Shown here: in pieces, positions 16,669-24,667 of the stretch
How positions within the stretch are numbered: position 1 is the first letter of the stretch
How the letters are laid out: every line of letters starts with the position of its first letter
Source: Brevibacillus sp. DP1.3A
GTDB lineage: Bacteria > Bacillota > Bacilli > Brevibacillales > Brevibacillaceae
Reading direction: 5' to 3'
Length of the DNA: 64,000 nt
NCBI RefSeq assembly: GCF_013284245.2
Contig: NZ_CP085876.1
Location: forward strand, 5,838,001 to 5,902,000
Position numbers and translations under genes: made by a program
Notes under the pieces: model-generated
The model's database searches: none
What the model was told of the DNA's origin: nothing
The model's input: only the letters and a program-made list of their open reading frames with translations

Positions 16669-17687
16669 TATTTTACCAACAGATCTACAGCTTTATTCGC
16701 GAGAATCTTTGCAGACATGGTACCACCATACGGCCACAGATCTCCGCCCAGAGCATAGACGCGATTTTCTTTCACAAAAGTAAGACCGTTCCAAACTGGG
16801 TTGTTCTTCAATTGATTCTCAATCACGTTGTCATCATTTTGAATGATATGGAGGAAATTCGCATCCTGCAACGCTGGAAGTGCCTCCACATCTGCCAGTG
16901 TCATTCCTGTTTGCTCAAATTTCTTAGGCTTATACTTATTTGTCAGACCAATATTAATCAAGATGCTTGCTGCTGTAGAGTTATCCGTAGACAAACGGAA
17001 TTCTACCGCATTTTGACTGCTGTAGCCCATCGCGAGGACGAATGGAACTTTATCTGCACCAGCCTTGGTCAACTTTTCTTTTGCTTCCGCATAAGTCTTG
17101 TCGAGGTCTTTCAAAGCGACTTCGGCTTCTGCATTTTTACCCGTGATATCCGCAATTTGCTTGAAGATCTCGATCATTCGATCATACTGTGATCCCTGAC
17201 CTTCAGCCGGATTCGTATCAAAAGCAATCGTTGGAGCAATTTTACTCATTTCGTCGTAATTCGCTTCTACATTTCGTTTAATACCGATAATCAAATCTGG
17301 CTTCAACATCATGATCGATTCCAGGTTTGGTGAAGTACGACTCCCTACATCCACTACTTCAGGAGCAATCTCCACAGGGAGCTTCACCCATTTTTTCATA
17401 TTAGGGATATCTGCAATCCCTACAGGCTGAATACCAAGAGCCAACAAATGCTCTGCTGAGCTCCATTCCAATGCAACGATACGCTTAGGAGTGCCTTTGA
17501 TAGTCGCCTCTCCCATCATGTGCTTCACTGTGCGCACTTGCTCTTCAGCCGGCTTCGCCGCGTCAGGCTGAGCTGTAGCAGCTTGGTTGGAACCAGATTG
17601 TGCAGTTGACCCTGCATTACCGCAAGCAGCAAGTAGCAGCATCGCAGACAAAAATACAAGAATCACTGGTAATTTCATAAGACGCAT
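16668..17687 (-). CDS. iron-siderophore ABC transporter substrate-binding lipoprotein
   Basis: 339-residue class III binding protein with signal peptide and lipobox LLLAAC (MRLMKLPVILVFLSAMLL core, then CGN), Ala/Gln-rich linker, and two lobes ('RIVALEWSSAEHLLALGIQP', 'RTSPNLESIMMLKPDLIIGI'). It resembles the FhuD/YfiY group. ATG 17687 is preferred because AAGGGGG precedes it at 9 bases; longer in-frame starts lack a site. First gene of a two-gene operon with the fused permease; a near-consensus Fur box lies about 90 bases upstream, so it is expressed under iron limitation. Confidence 0.9.
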   Translation of the reverse strand: MRLMKLPVILVFLSAMLLLAACGNAGSTAQSGSNQAATAQPDAAKPAEEQVRTVKHMMGEATIKGTPKRIVALEWSSAEHLLALGIQPVGIADIPNMKKWVKLPVEIAPEVVDVGSRTSPNLESIMMLKPDLIIGIKRNVEANYDEMSKIAPTIAFDTNPAEGQGSQYDRMIEIFKQIADITGKNAEAEVALKDLDKTYAEAKEKLTKAGADKVPFVLAMGYSSQNAVEFRLSTDNSTAASILINIGLTNKYKPKKFEQTGMTLADVEALPALQDANFLHIIQNDDNVIENQLKNNPVWNGLTFVKENRVYALGGDLWPYGGTMSAKILANKAVDLLVK

Positions 17688-17777
17688 GAAAAATTTCCCC
17701 CTTACTTTTCTAGGTGATACTTCGAATGATAAAGGATGTTGCATGATGGACATGATTTCCAATCAATCATTAAATAT

Positions 17778-17796
17778 GATAATGATTATCATTATC
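17778..17796. promoter_or_regulatory. Fur box upstream of the binding protein-permease operon
   Basis: GATAATGATTATCATTATC matches the classical 19-base Fur consensus at 18 of 19 positions and is itself a perfect inverted repeat around the central base. Confidence 0.9.
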
Positions 17797-17882
17797 TTTG
17801 TCAACTGTGGGATGTGTTCAAAGACTTAGGCTCGCATGATCATTCGCTAACGGGCAGGAAAGTTCAAAAATCCAAAGCCAGT

Positions 17883-18125
17883 CTAACACTTTATTTTCGT
17901 CCTTTTGCTATTAAGACGGGCTTCCAGTCCTAGCTTTATCTGTAGCCAGACGGCCCCATGCTGTACCTTTTTTGTATTTCGATCAGATCTCGTGGCGAAA
18001 TACTCGCGCAGCTTTTTTTCGTCAGGCCCTATCAGGTATATTTTAATTGGTGGAGCCGCTGTGTTAGCCGTAGCCGAAACCGGGGTCGAGAATACTTCAT
18101 ATGGTAGTGATAAAACGTAAAGGGG
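17883..18125 (-). pseudogene. possible decayed open frame without a start codon
   Basis: An 80-codon open frame on the minus strand ends at TAG 17885-17883. It lacks ATG, GTG or TTG and is closed upstream by a TAG inside the hairpin at 18122-18166. The translation contains 'APPIKIYLIGPDEKKLREYF' and a basic C-terminus ending KRTKIKC, which looks protein-like, but no family is recognised. It could be the tail of a lost gene. The rest of the 550-base gap holds only the Fur box and this hairpin. Confidence 0.3.
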
Positions 18126-18166
18126 CTATCTAGAAAGTCAGTCTAAGCCGACTTTCTAGATAGCCT
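18122..18166 (-). terminator. long perfect hairpin after the duplicated-domain protein gene
   Basis: GGCTATCTAGAAAGTC pairs perfectly with GACTTTCTAGATAGCC (16 bases) across a ten-base loop. It lies 73 bases after the stop at 18239 and has a short T-rich stretch on the minus strand. The arm resembles the terminator stem at 3760. Confidence 0.6.
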
Positions 18167-18238
18167 CACTCCAAAACAACTTTGGCATCTAAACAGGTTC
18201 AGTCTACAACACTATTTCCTACAAACAAAGATAGCAGA

Positions 18239-18862
18239 TTAGAGCTCTTGCTTCTTCGTAGGAATAATCTCTCCCGTTTTCACATCTATTCCAATAGTGA
18301 TAGATTGTTTGGGATCTTTTCCAGTAAACGTAAGGTTATATCTGCTAAATTTGTTTACAAAGTTGTCTACAATATTGGCACTTGAAATTACATAGGATTT
18401 TGCTTCTGGACGTGAGGCATAGAATTTATCTACCCCGGATTTTACATTTGGGTATGATAGAACTGTAGCAGCATCCAATGATTGTATGGTATAGCTAAGG
18501 TTCCCCGTTTTCGAATCTATTGCAAAGTGAAAAAAGTTTTTTGAATCTTTTTCAAGTCTAATAACATACTTATCATACTCACCTTTTGAAACCACATCTT
18601 GATAAGCAATGATCTCATAAGATTTTGTTTCTGGAAACTGTGCATAGACGTTATCAATTGCTGCTTTCACAGCCTTGTCGGCAAGAGCTTCGGAAGCTGA
18701 GAGCTTTTTGTAAGTTCCTGCATACAATTCTTCGTTTTGAGCTACAGTCTTTTGAGTTGGCTTTTCATTTGCACTTACTACTAAAGCTCCAGATAGGGAA
18801 ATCGCAGTAGCCAATCCTAAAGCTGCCAAACATACGGATGTTTTTTTAAGGTTTTTTTTCAT
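18239..18862 (-). CDS. secreted protein with two PepSY-like repeats, unknown function
   Basis: 207 residues. Signal peptide MKKNLKKTSVCLAALGLATA with cleavage near VVSANE, then two related modules of about 65 residues (about 60-125 and 135-200). Each has a helix followed by 'PE(T/A)KSY' and ends in a strand pair closing on '(D)xKTG(N/E)' ('AIDSKTGNLSY' and 'GIDVKTGEIIP'). This layout resembles PepSY or YpeB-type secreted domains, which often inhibit or bind exported enzymes, but the match is by eye only. AAGGAGAA lies before the ATG. It is monocistronic. Confidence 0.75.
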   Translation of the reverse strand: MKKNLKKTSVCLAALGLATAISLSGALVVSANEKPTQKTVAQNEELYAGTYKKLSASEALADKAVKAAIDNVYAQFPETKSYEIIAYQDVVSKGEYDKYVIRLEKDSKNFFHFAIDSKTGNLSYTIQSLDAATVLSYPNVKSGVDKFYASRPEAKSYVISSANIVDNFVNKFSRYNLTFTGKDPKQSITIGIDVKTGEIIPTKKQEL

Positions 18863-19044
18863 ACCAATTCTCCTTCGCGTTTATGATTTCTTTCATAGGT
18901 ATAAGTTAGAAAAAACTTCTAAAATATAAAGTGGGATAAACTTAAAATTTTCATTAAAGTTCTTTGGTCAAATAGCTTATCCCATGTTTTTGTCCCTTTA
19001 GCAAGTTGAATGGTCCTTTGCTTATAACGGTCCGGTTAAAAGAC

Positions 19045-19076
19045 AAAAAATCCCCCTCAAATGAGGAGGATTTTTC
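19045..19076 (-). terminator. terminator of the BceAB-like operon
   Basis: AAATCCTCCTCA-ttt-GAGGGGGATTT hairpin followed by T on the minus strand, directly after the permease stop. Confidence 0.85.
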
Positions 19077-19085
19077 CGATTAACA

Positions 19086-20963
19086 TTACGCTTCTTTTGG
19101 CAACACAATTCCACGATAAAGCTGAACCGTGATGTAATAGTAAATCGCATAGATCACAACGAAAATCAGCGTTGGAATCCAGATGTTCAGATACGGATCC
19201 AAGAGGATGAACGAGAACATCTCCATACCGATCAATACATGCATCAGACCGATAATCGCTGGGAAAATGAATACCATGAACAGCTCTTTATAGATCGAAC
19301 CTACCAGCAACGATTGACGTACGCCGATTTTTCTCAGCATGCTGTAACGGTCTTTGTCACGGGAAGCACCGGACAAGATTTTGAACATCAAGCAGCTCGC
19401 CATCATCGCCAGGAAGGCAATTCCGAGGAAGAAGCCCATGAACATCGTCCCGCTTGTGAAAATATACATGCTCGCATACGTGCTGTATTTGGAAGAAGTG
19501 TATACGTCTTTCGCTTCCACATTTGTGATAGACCCAATCAATTGCTTTTGACGTTCATCCATTGCTTTTAATTCCTGCGTGTATTTCAAATAGTCGTCTA
19601 CCTTAGCAAGAAGAACCTTGTGTTCACTTCCAGTGGTTTGCTCATACGTCGCCTGATCCACAACCAGAACAGATTTGCTCTCAATCATCTGGTAGTTGAT
19701 AAAATTAGTGAATAACGCTTTGTCCCAATCCTCAGGAATGGCATCGTATTTACCTTTGTCTTCTTTTGACGCACTTACGATATACGTTTCTTTCGGAAGC
19801 GGATCTGTCACAAGTTTTGGCTTGTTGTCAGCAGAGTAATTTTGCATGCTGTTCGTGGAAATCAACAGCGGATTTGCCAGCAAGTCTTCCTTCAAGTAGT
19901 AATACGCCTTGTCGTCGACTTTGTATCGATACGTATTTTGCTCCAGGACGTTCATTTTTTTCAATGCCTGATAATCCGCTTCAACCGGATCATGCAGATT
20001 CACGTCATACACATGGAACACCGTAGTAAACAAATTGACGTTTTGCTGGAAGGCCAAGCCCCCTGCCATCGCCCCGACACCAAGCCCGATCAACATTGCT
20101 ACTGTACCAAGGATTTTGGTCAGGTTGTTCACCCGAAAGCGCAGCTGGGCAAAGGTAAATGCGTTCAACTTGCTATCATTCAGCTTTTTATTTTTCTTCA
20201 AAGCCTGTACAAGAACTGGCAACAACGAGATGAAAATCAAATACGTCCCGATTGTGCATGAAATTGCCCCTACGACAAAGCCGAGTGCCTGCAGGTACAT
20301 AAGCAAGTGCAAGCATGTGTAGCCCAAAGCCAACAGGATAACTCCAAGGATAGCGACTAAAACCGCTCCGATTCCTTTTGACTTGATTTTGTCATTTTGT
20401 TGCTCAGCACGGATGAGAGCGAGCTCAGTTGCACGAGCCAAACGAGTCGCATTAATCGTGGATGTGATGATAAACAGGATGAGGAAGAATCCCCATGTCA
20501 CCCAAACCGCTGGCAGATATAAAGGATAGTACCCCTCTGTCGAAATCTCCAGCATATTCATGAGCAAAACGCCGATACCGCTTGCAAGCGCAATACCAAC
20601 CAGGCTTCCAATCACTAAGGAAATGATTCCCATCGTCAAAGTTTCCAAGAACAAAATCTGGCTGATTTTCCCCTTCTTCGCCCCTAAAACCATGTACATT
20701 CCGAGCTCTTTGCGCCGCAGCGAGAGTAGGAATGAGTTGGCATAGAAGATATAAAAAATCGTGATAAACGCCAGCAGGAACGCCCCTACATTGAAAACGA
20801 TCTGAATCGAAGAGATCATCGAGTTGTTCTTCGTGTAATCAGAATTGAGGGCAAGCGTCTGGAACATGTAAAAAATCGAAATGGAGATGACCAGACCCAC
20901 AAGCAGAACCAGATAGTCCTTCATCATCTTCCGCATACTGGACAAGGATAGCTTTAAAAGCAT
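19086..20963 (-). CDS. BceB/YxdM-type peptide-antibiotic ABC transporter permease
   Basis: 625-residue membrane protein with the BceB layout: one N-terminal helix, FtsX-type helices (about 55-320), a large extracellular domain of about 200 residues (about 320-510) and three C-terminal helices. This class senses or removes bacitracin, lantibiotics or defensins from lipid II-cycle targets, and usually also signals to a BceS-type kinase. It lies 13 bases downstream of its ATPase gene. No BceRS-like two-component pair is in the vicinity, so signalling must run through a distant system or the pair is resistance-only. Confidence 0.88.
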   Translation of the reverse strand: MLLKLSLSSMRKMMKDYLVLLVGLVISISIFYMFQTLALNSDYTKNNSMISSIQIVFNVGAFLLAFITIFYIFYANSFLLSLRRKELGMYMVLGAKKGKISQILFLETLTMGIISLVIGSLVGIALASGIGVLLMNMLEISTEGYYPLYLPAVWVTWGFFLILFIITSTINATRLARATELALIRAEQQNDKIKSKGIGAVLVAILGVILLALGYTCLHLLMYLQALGFVVGAISCTIGTYLIFISLLPVLVQALKKNKKLNDSKLNAFTFAQLRFRVNNLTKILGTVAMLIGLGVGAMAGGLAFQQNVNLFTTVFHVYDVNLHDPVEADYQALKKMNVLEQNTYRYKVDDKAYYYLKEDLLANPLLISTNSMQNYSADNKPKLVTDPLPKETYIVSASKEDKGKYDAIPEDWDKALFTNFINYQMIESKSVLVVDQATYEQTTGSEHKVLLAKVDDYLKYTQELKAMDERQKQLIGSITNVEAKDVYTSSKYSTYASMYIFTSGTMFMGFFLGIAFLAMMASCLMFKILSGASRDKDRYSMLRKIGVRQSLLVGSIYKELFMVFIFPAIIGLMHVLIGMEMFSFILLDPYLNIWIPTLIFVVIYAIYYYITVQLYRGIVLPKEA

Positions 20964-20976
20964 GAAACGTTACCTC

Positions 20977-21744
20977 CTAGCGTACATCATGTGATGCACC
21001 TAGCTCGGCCAGTACATCCAGAATTTGTTTGAAAAATTGCTGACGATCCCCCGTACGTTGAATCTCGGTGTACAGCTTGCCGTCCTGAATGAACAAGATA
21101 CGTTTGCAATAACTCGCAGAAAACGCATCATGCGTAACCATCATGATGGATACTTGGTAGTTCTCGTTCAAATCTGTCATCGTTTCCAGCAAGCTTTTCG
21201 CATTCTTCGAGTCGAGGGCGCCTGTCGGTTCGTCCGCCAGCAAAATCGCAGGATCATGCACAAGTGCGCGTGCTGCTGCGGCGCGTTGTTTTTGTCCTCC
21301 AGAAATTTGAACCGGATATTTTTGCAAAATCTCTTCGATCCCGAGTGTTTGTGCTACTTTACTTACTTTGGTGCTGATCTCTTTGGAAGGGACACCTTGC
21401 AAAGACAGCGGCAGTGCAATGTTCTCATACACGGACAAATTCTCTAGCAGGTTGAAATCTTGAAAGATAAAGCCGAGCTTTTGCGAGCGAAAATCTGCGA
21501 GCTGGTCACGCTTCATCTGTGTAATGTTCGTTCCCGCAATTTCAATAAAGCCTTCCGTTGGACGATCCAGTGTGGAAATCACGTTAAGCAGAGTCGTCTT
21601 TCCCGAACCAGATGGCCCCATGATTCCCACGAACTCTCCTTTATCTATGGTCAGCGATACGCCTTTTAAGGCATGCGACTGGCTTTCACCTTTTGTCCCA
21701 TATATTTTTTGAACGTCTTTCACTTCTAGTACAGCAGTACTCAT
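20977..21744 (-). CDS. BceA/YxdL-type ABC transporter ATPase
   Basis: 255-residue ATP-binding protein of the MacB/LolD-BceA branch. Walker A GPSGSGKTT (about 44-52), Q-loop 'FIFQDFNLLENLSVYENIALP', signature 'ISGGQKQRAAAARAL', Walker B 'ILLADEPTGALDSKN' and H-loop 'VTHD'. The ATG at 21744 has GGAGGA 9 bases upstream; the in-frame ATG at 21759 overlaps that site and is unlikely. Operon with the permease gene below it. A TTACA-TTT-TGTAA palindrome upstream could be the binding site of a BceR-like regulator. Confidence 0.93.
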   Translation of the reverse strand: MSTAVLEVKDVQKIYGTKGESQSHALKGVSLTIDKGEFVGIMGPSGSGKTTLLNVISTLDRPTEGFIEIAGTNITQMKRDQLADFRSQKLGFIFQDFNLLENLSVYENIALPLSLQGVPSKEISTKVSKVAQTLGIEEILQKYPVQISGGQKQRAAAARALVHDPAILLADEPTGALDSKNAKSLLETMTDLNENYQVSIMMVTHDAFSASYCKRILFIQDGKLYTEIQRTGDRQQFFKQILDVLAELGASHDVR

Positions 21745-21836
21745 TCTACGTTCCTCCATTCTATCTATTGGCTAGCGTTCGTTGTTTCCGTCGCTATTAA
21801 CTGTAACCAAATTCCAGAATAGGAGCTATTGATGTT

Positions 21837-21865
21837 CCTTACAGTTACCTTTACATTTTGTAAGG
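21837..21865. promoter_or_regulatory. candidate BceR-like operator upstream of the ABC operon
   Basis: TTACATTTTGTAA (21851-21863) is an inverted repeat TTACA-3-TGTAA, with a further CTTACAG half-site at 21838-21844. BceR-type regulators are reported to bind TNACA-N4-TGTAA-like sites, so the spacing here is one base short. Purely motif-based. Confidence 0.4.
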
Positions 21866-21881
21866 TTTATTACGTGAGACG

Positions 21882-21911
21882 AAAAAAAGCCATCCGACGA
21901 GGGATGGCTTC
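21882..21911 (-). terminator. terminator of the third iron-binding protein gene
   Basis: AAGCCATCC-ctcgtc-GGATGGCTT hairpin followed by a run of T on the minus strand, next to the stop at 21921. Confidence 0.85.
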
Positions 21912-21920
21912 CGTTGTAAG

Positions 21921-22928
21921 CTATTTTTTACTTTTGTTCTCTTCGTGTCTTTTGATCAGCATATCTACGATCATATCAATATGTGCTGTGATCGCGATTG
22001 GGTCATAGCGATAGAATGTATCGTAGTCGTTGTAGAAAATCTGATTGTTTTTGGCGGCAGGGGTCGCTTTCCAGACAGCGGACTCCTGTAAGGTTTTCAA
22101 GGCTTCGCTATTTTTTTCCGGATTGTAGAAAGTCACGAACATGTAATCCGCAGCGTACTCTGGCAAGGTTTCCATCGACAGCTGTACGGTTTGCTCTTTG
22201 GATTTGTCTGCGTGCGGCATTTTCAGCTTCAATGCATTGTACACTGTTTGTCCACCGCGCCCTGCGTTGTCGCCGAAGATCCACAAATCTCCTTTGTTGG
22301 TCAGCTCGTAGAGACCGACAGTCGCATTCTCATCCACGATGCCTTTCAATTTTTCGCGACCCTCGGCAGCCTTCTTGTCAAAGTCTGCAATGAACTTGTC
22401 TGCCTTGTCTTTATCGCCAACCACTTCTCCGAACAATTTGACCGTATCGTAAATGTTAGTCGCCGTACCGTACGGGAGATAAACGGTTGGAGCGATTTTG
22501 GACAAGGCTTCATAATTGTCATCATACATGACGACGATGAGGTCAGGAGCGAGCTCTAACGTTTTCTCCACATTGATCCGCGGGCTACCTACGTCCTGCG
22601 CATTTTTTAATTGTTCCACGGTAAATGGGCTTTTGAAAGCTTCCGTCTCTGCACCGATTACATTTCCGCCTACTGCAATCAACTCGCCTGCGTAGTAGTC
22701 TGTCACAATACGTTGTGGCTTGTCAGGAATTTGAATCGTTCCTTTTGGTGTTTCGATGCTGCGCATTTTGTTCTCAGTAGGGGCTTCTGTTGACTTGTTA
22801 GCTGGCTTGGAAGCAGAATCCGTCGCGGGTGCTGGCGTTGCCGTATTTGCTCCACCACATGCTGTCAAAAAAAGCGAGAACACAAAAATGACAGCAAGGA
22901 CAGCTTTTACTGTTTTGTTCGTAAGCAT
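21921..22928 (-). CDS. iron-chelate ABC transporter substrate-binding lipoprotein
   Basis: 335-residue class III binding protein. Signal MLTNKTVKAVLAVIFVFSLF with lipobox LTAC (Cys about residue 24), a long Ala/Pro/Thr linker and two lobes ('QRIVTDYYAGELIAVGGNVIG', 'GSPRINVEKTLELAPDLIVV'). It is closest in appearance to FhuD/YxeB-type hydroxamate-siderophore binders. It stands alone with its own Fur box and terminator, so it probably shares a permease encoded elsewhere or the fused permease at 14587-16668. Confidence 0.88.
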   Translation of the reverse strand: MLTNKTVKAVLAVIFVFSLFLTACGGANTATPAPATDSASKPANKSTEAPTENKMRSIETPKGTIQIPDKPQRIVTDYYAGELIAVGGNVIGAETEAFKSPFTVEQLKNAQDVGSPRINVEKTLELAPDLIVVMYDDNYEALSKIAPTVYLPYGTATNIYDTVKLFGEVVGDKDKADKFIADFDKKAAEGREKLKGIVDENATVGLYELTNKGDLWIFGDNAGRGGQTVYNALKLKMPHADKSKEQTVQLSMETLPEYAADYMFVTFYNPEKNSEALKTLQESAVWKATPAAKNNQIFYNDYDTFYRYDPIAITAHIDMIVDMLIKRHEENKSKK

Positions 22929-22981
22929 GATGGGCCTCCCTTATGTACGTTTGTAAGATAGATGTAAGAAATGCTTTTATC

Positions 22982-23000
22982 GATATTGATTATCATTATC
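22982..23000. promoter_or_regulatory. Fur box upstream of the orphan binding protein
   Basis: GATATTGATTATCATTATC matches the 19-base Fur consensus at 17 positions and lies about 55 bases before the ATG. Confidence 0.85.
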
Positions 23001-23060
23001 GTCAAAACTATAACAAAGAGTATTTTTACTGTCAATCGCTCGAGCTTTGCGAAAAGAGGC

Positions 23061-23088
23061 AAAAAAATCCCTTTCTCAGAAAGGGATT
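23061..23088 (-). terminator. terminator overlapping the stop of the deacetylase gene
   Basis: AATCCCTTTCT-g-AGAAAGGGATT followed by seven T on the minus strand; the stem includes the stop codon TAA. Confidence 0.8.
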
Positions 23089-24538
23089 AGTTGCCGGAGC
23101 GGCTTTGTTTGATCATATCGTCCATCTTTACAAAGGTGTAGCCTTTGCTTTTCAGACTTTCCAGTACAATCGGGAGTGCCTCAATCGTATGGATGTCATC
23201 GAGCATATGCAGCAAAATGACACTGCCATTTTTCGTCTTGCTCATGACGCCATTTACAATATCTTGGGCACTGTTTTTCTTGTCCCAATCCAATGTGGTG
23301 ACATCGTACAACGCAATGACCTTGTAACCCGTGGCCGCAATCACTTTGGCTGTATGATCGTCTACTACGCCAGTCGGCGGACGGAACAGCATGACGGGCT
23401 GCTGTTGGATCGCTTCGGTAATGACCTGGTGTGCTTTGACCACGTCCTTCTGCAATTCTTCCGTTGTCAGCGTCGTTATGACCGGATGGTTATAAGAATG
23501 GTTTGCCACATCATGACCACCCTCCACCATCGCTCTCGCCAAATTCGGATTGTTCTCCACCCCTTTTGCCCGCAAGAAGAACGTCGCTTTGACATCATGC
23601 TCTGCCAAAATATCTAATAGTTTCGTTACGGTTTTGTCGCTTCCCCAGTCATCAAAGGTTAGCGCGATCTGTTTTTTATTTGTGTCGACTTGATAGACGA
23701 GCTCGTACTTGGCATTTTCGAATTGCGGATTCAGTTTTGCTGCGTCAAAGCCCGGTATTTGTTCCAGCGGCTTGCGTTCCCCGCCGTTTTTCACCATTTC
23801 ACTGAGCGGGACAAACTGGTAGCCAATATCCGTTGCTGCCTTGGCGATCAACGGGATGGACGGAATCACCTCAGGATTTATGTCTGTATTGAGTGAGATA
23901 ATGCTGCCTCTGGACATGTAGCGAGCTATGTAATCTCCGATGGTTTTGGCGTCTTTCTGCAAATCACGGTCCTTCGGGTTGATGTTGTAGCTAACGACCG
24001 CTTCCATCCCAAGATGGGCGGCTGCCATACGAACGTCATCCGTCACATCTCCAGATTTGGTTCTCACATAGCGAGGCGAAATACCCGTCTCGCGTTTGAT
24101 TATCTCATTACTCAACTGAATCTCCCGATAAATCTGCTCGTAGCTGAGCTTGCTCATATCCAGTTGATTCAGTGTGTTGTTTTGGATTTCATGACCGCGG
24201 GTCAAAATGTCCTTTGCGATGTTTGGCTCCTCGGCAACCCGCATGCCCGGGAGAAAAAAGGTTGCTTTGATCTTATGAGTATCTAGCTGATCCAAAAGAC
24301 TTTTCATCATCTTATCGTCGCCCATGCCGTTAAACGTCAGAGCTAGTTCCTTGCGCCCCGTGTATACATGAGACAGTGCCTTGCTTTTTTCACCCGTGTA
24401 TCGAGTGATTTTCTGTTTCTTCTCTGTCTTCTGGCGCTCAGTGGATTCATCTTTGCTCGCAAACATCGAGCATCCGGAGACGAGCACGACTGTCAAGAGC
24501 AGTGCAATTCCTTTGCACAGTTTGGTGGAAATAATCAT
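23087..24538 (-). CDS. lipoprotein with two NodB polysaccharide-deacetylase domains, the first degenerate
   Basis: 483 residues with lipobox VSGC (Cys23). Two NodB (CE4) domains follow: residues about 62-250 and 288-480. The second is complete: TFDD (294-297), zinc HxxxH His347/His351 in 'GHDVANHSYNH', RPPTG (386-390) and LLHM (His444). In the first, TFDD is TFNG (68-71) and the zinc motif reads NTLNQ, with Asn121 and Gln125 replacing the histidines, so it cannot bind the metal. The active half probably N-deacetylates peptidoglycan or another wall glycan outside the membrane. AAGGAG lies 6 bases before ATG. Monocistronic. Confidence 0.9.
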   Translation of the reverse strand: MIISTKLCKGIALLLTVVLVSGCSMFASKDESTERQKTEKKQKITRYTGEKSKALSHVYTGRKELALTFNGMGDDKMMKSLLDQLDTHKIKATFFLPGMRVAEEPNIAKDILTRGHEIQNNTLNQLDMSKLSYEQIYREIQLSNEIIKRETGISPRYVRTKSGDVTDDVRMAAAHLGMEAVVSYNINPKDRDLQKDAKTIGDYIARYMSRGSIISLNTDINPEVIPSIPLIAKAATDIGYQFVPLSEMVKNGGERKPLEQIPGFDAAKLNPQFENAKYELVYQVDTNKKQIALTFDDWGSDKTVTKLLDILAEHDVKATFFLRAKGVENNPNLARAMVEGGHDVANHSYNHPVITTLTTEELQKDVVKAHQVITEAIQQQPVMLFRPPTGVVDDHTAKVIAATGYKVIALYDVTTLDWDKKNSAQDIVNGVMSKTKNGSVILLHMLDDIHTIEALPIVLESLKSKGYTFVKMDDMIKQSRSGN

Positions 24539-24622
24539 TTATGACTCCTTATCAACTGCCATAGCTAAAATTATACTCTGTTTAGCATTTTTGGTAGAGT
24601 AGATAATCTTTCCATTTTATAA

Positions 24623-24654
24623 CAAAAAAAGGCGGATCTGCTCCGCCTCTTTTT
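24623..24654 (-). terminator. terminator of the RND efflux operon
   Basis: AGGCGGA-gcaga-TCCGCCT followed by T on the minus strand, just after the adaptor-protein stop. Confidence 0.85.
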
Positions 24655-24667
24655 CTTCCATTTCTGC

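Noticed and set aside
17905-18120. 71-codon plus-strand frame overlapping the decayed minus-strand frame
   Set aside because: No ribosome binding site and mixed, non-protein-like composition; the opposite frame is more convincing.
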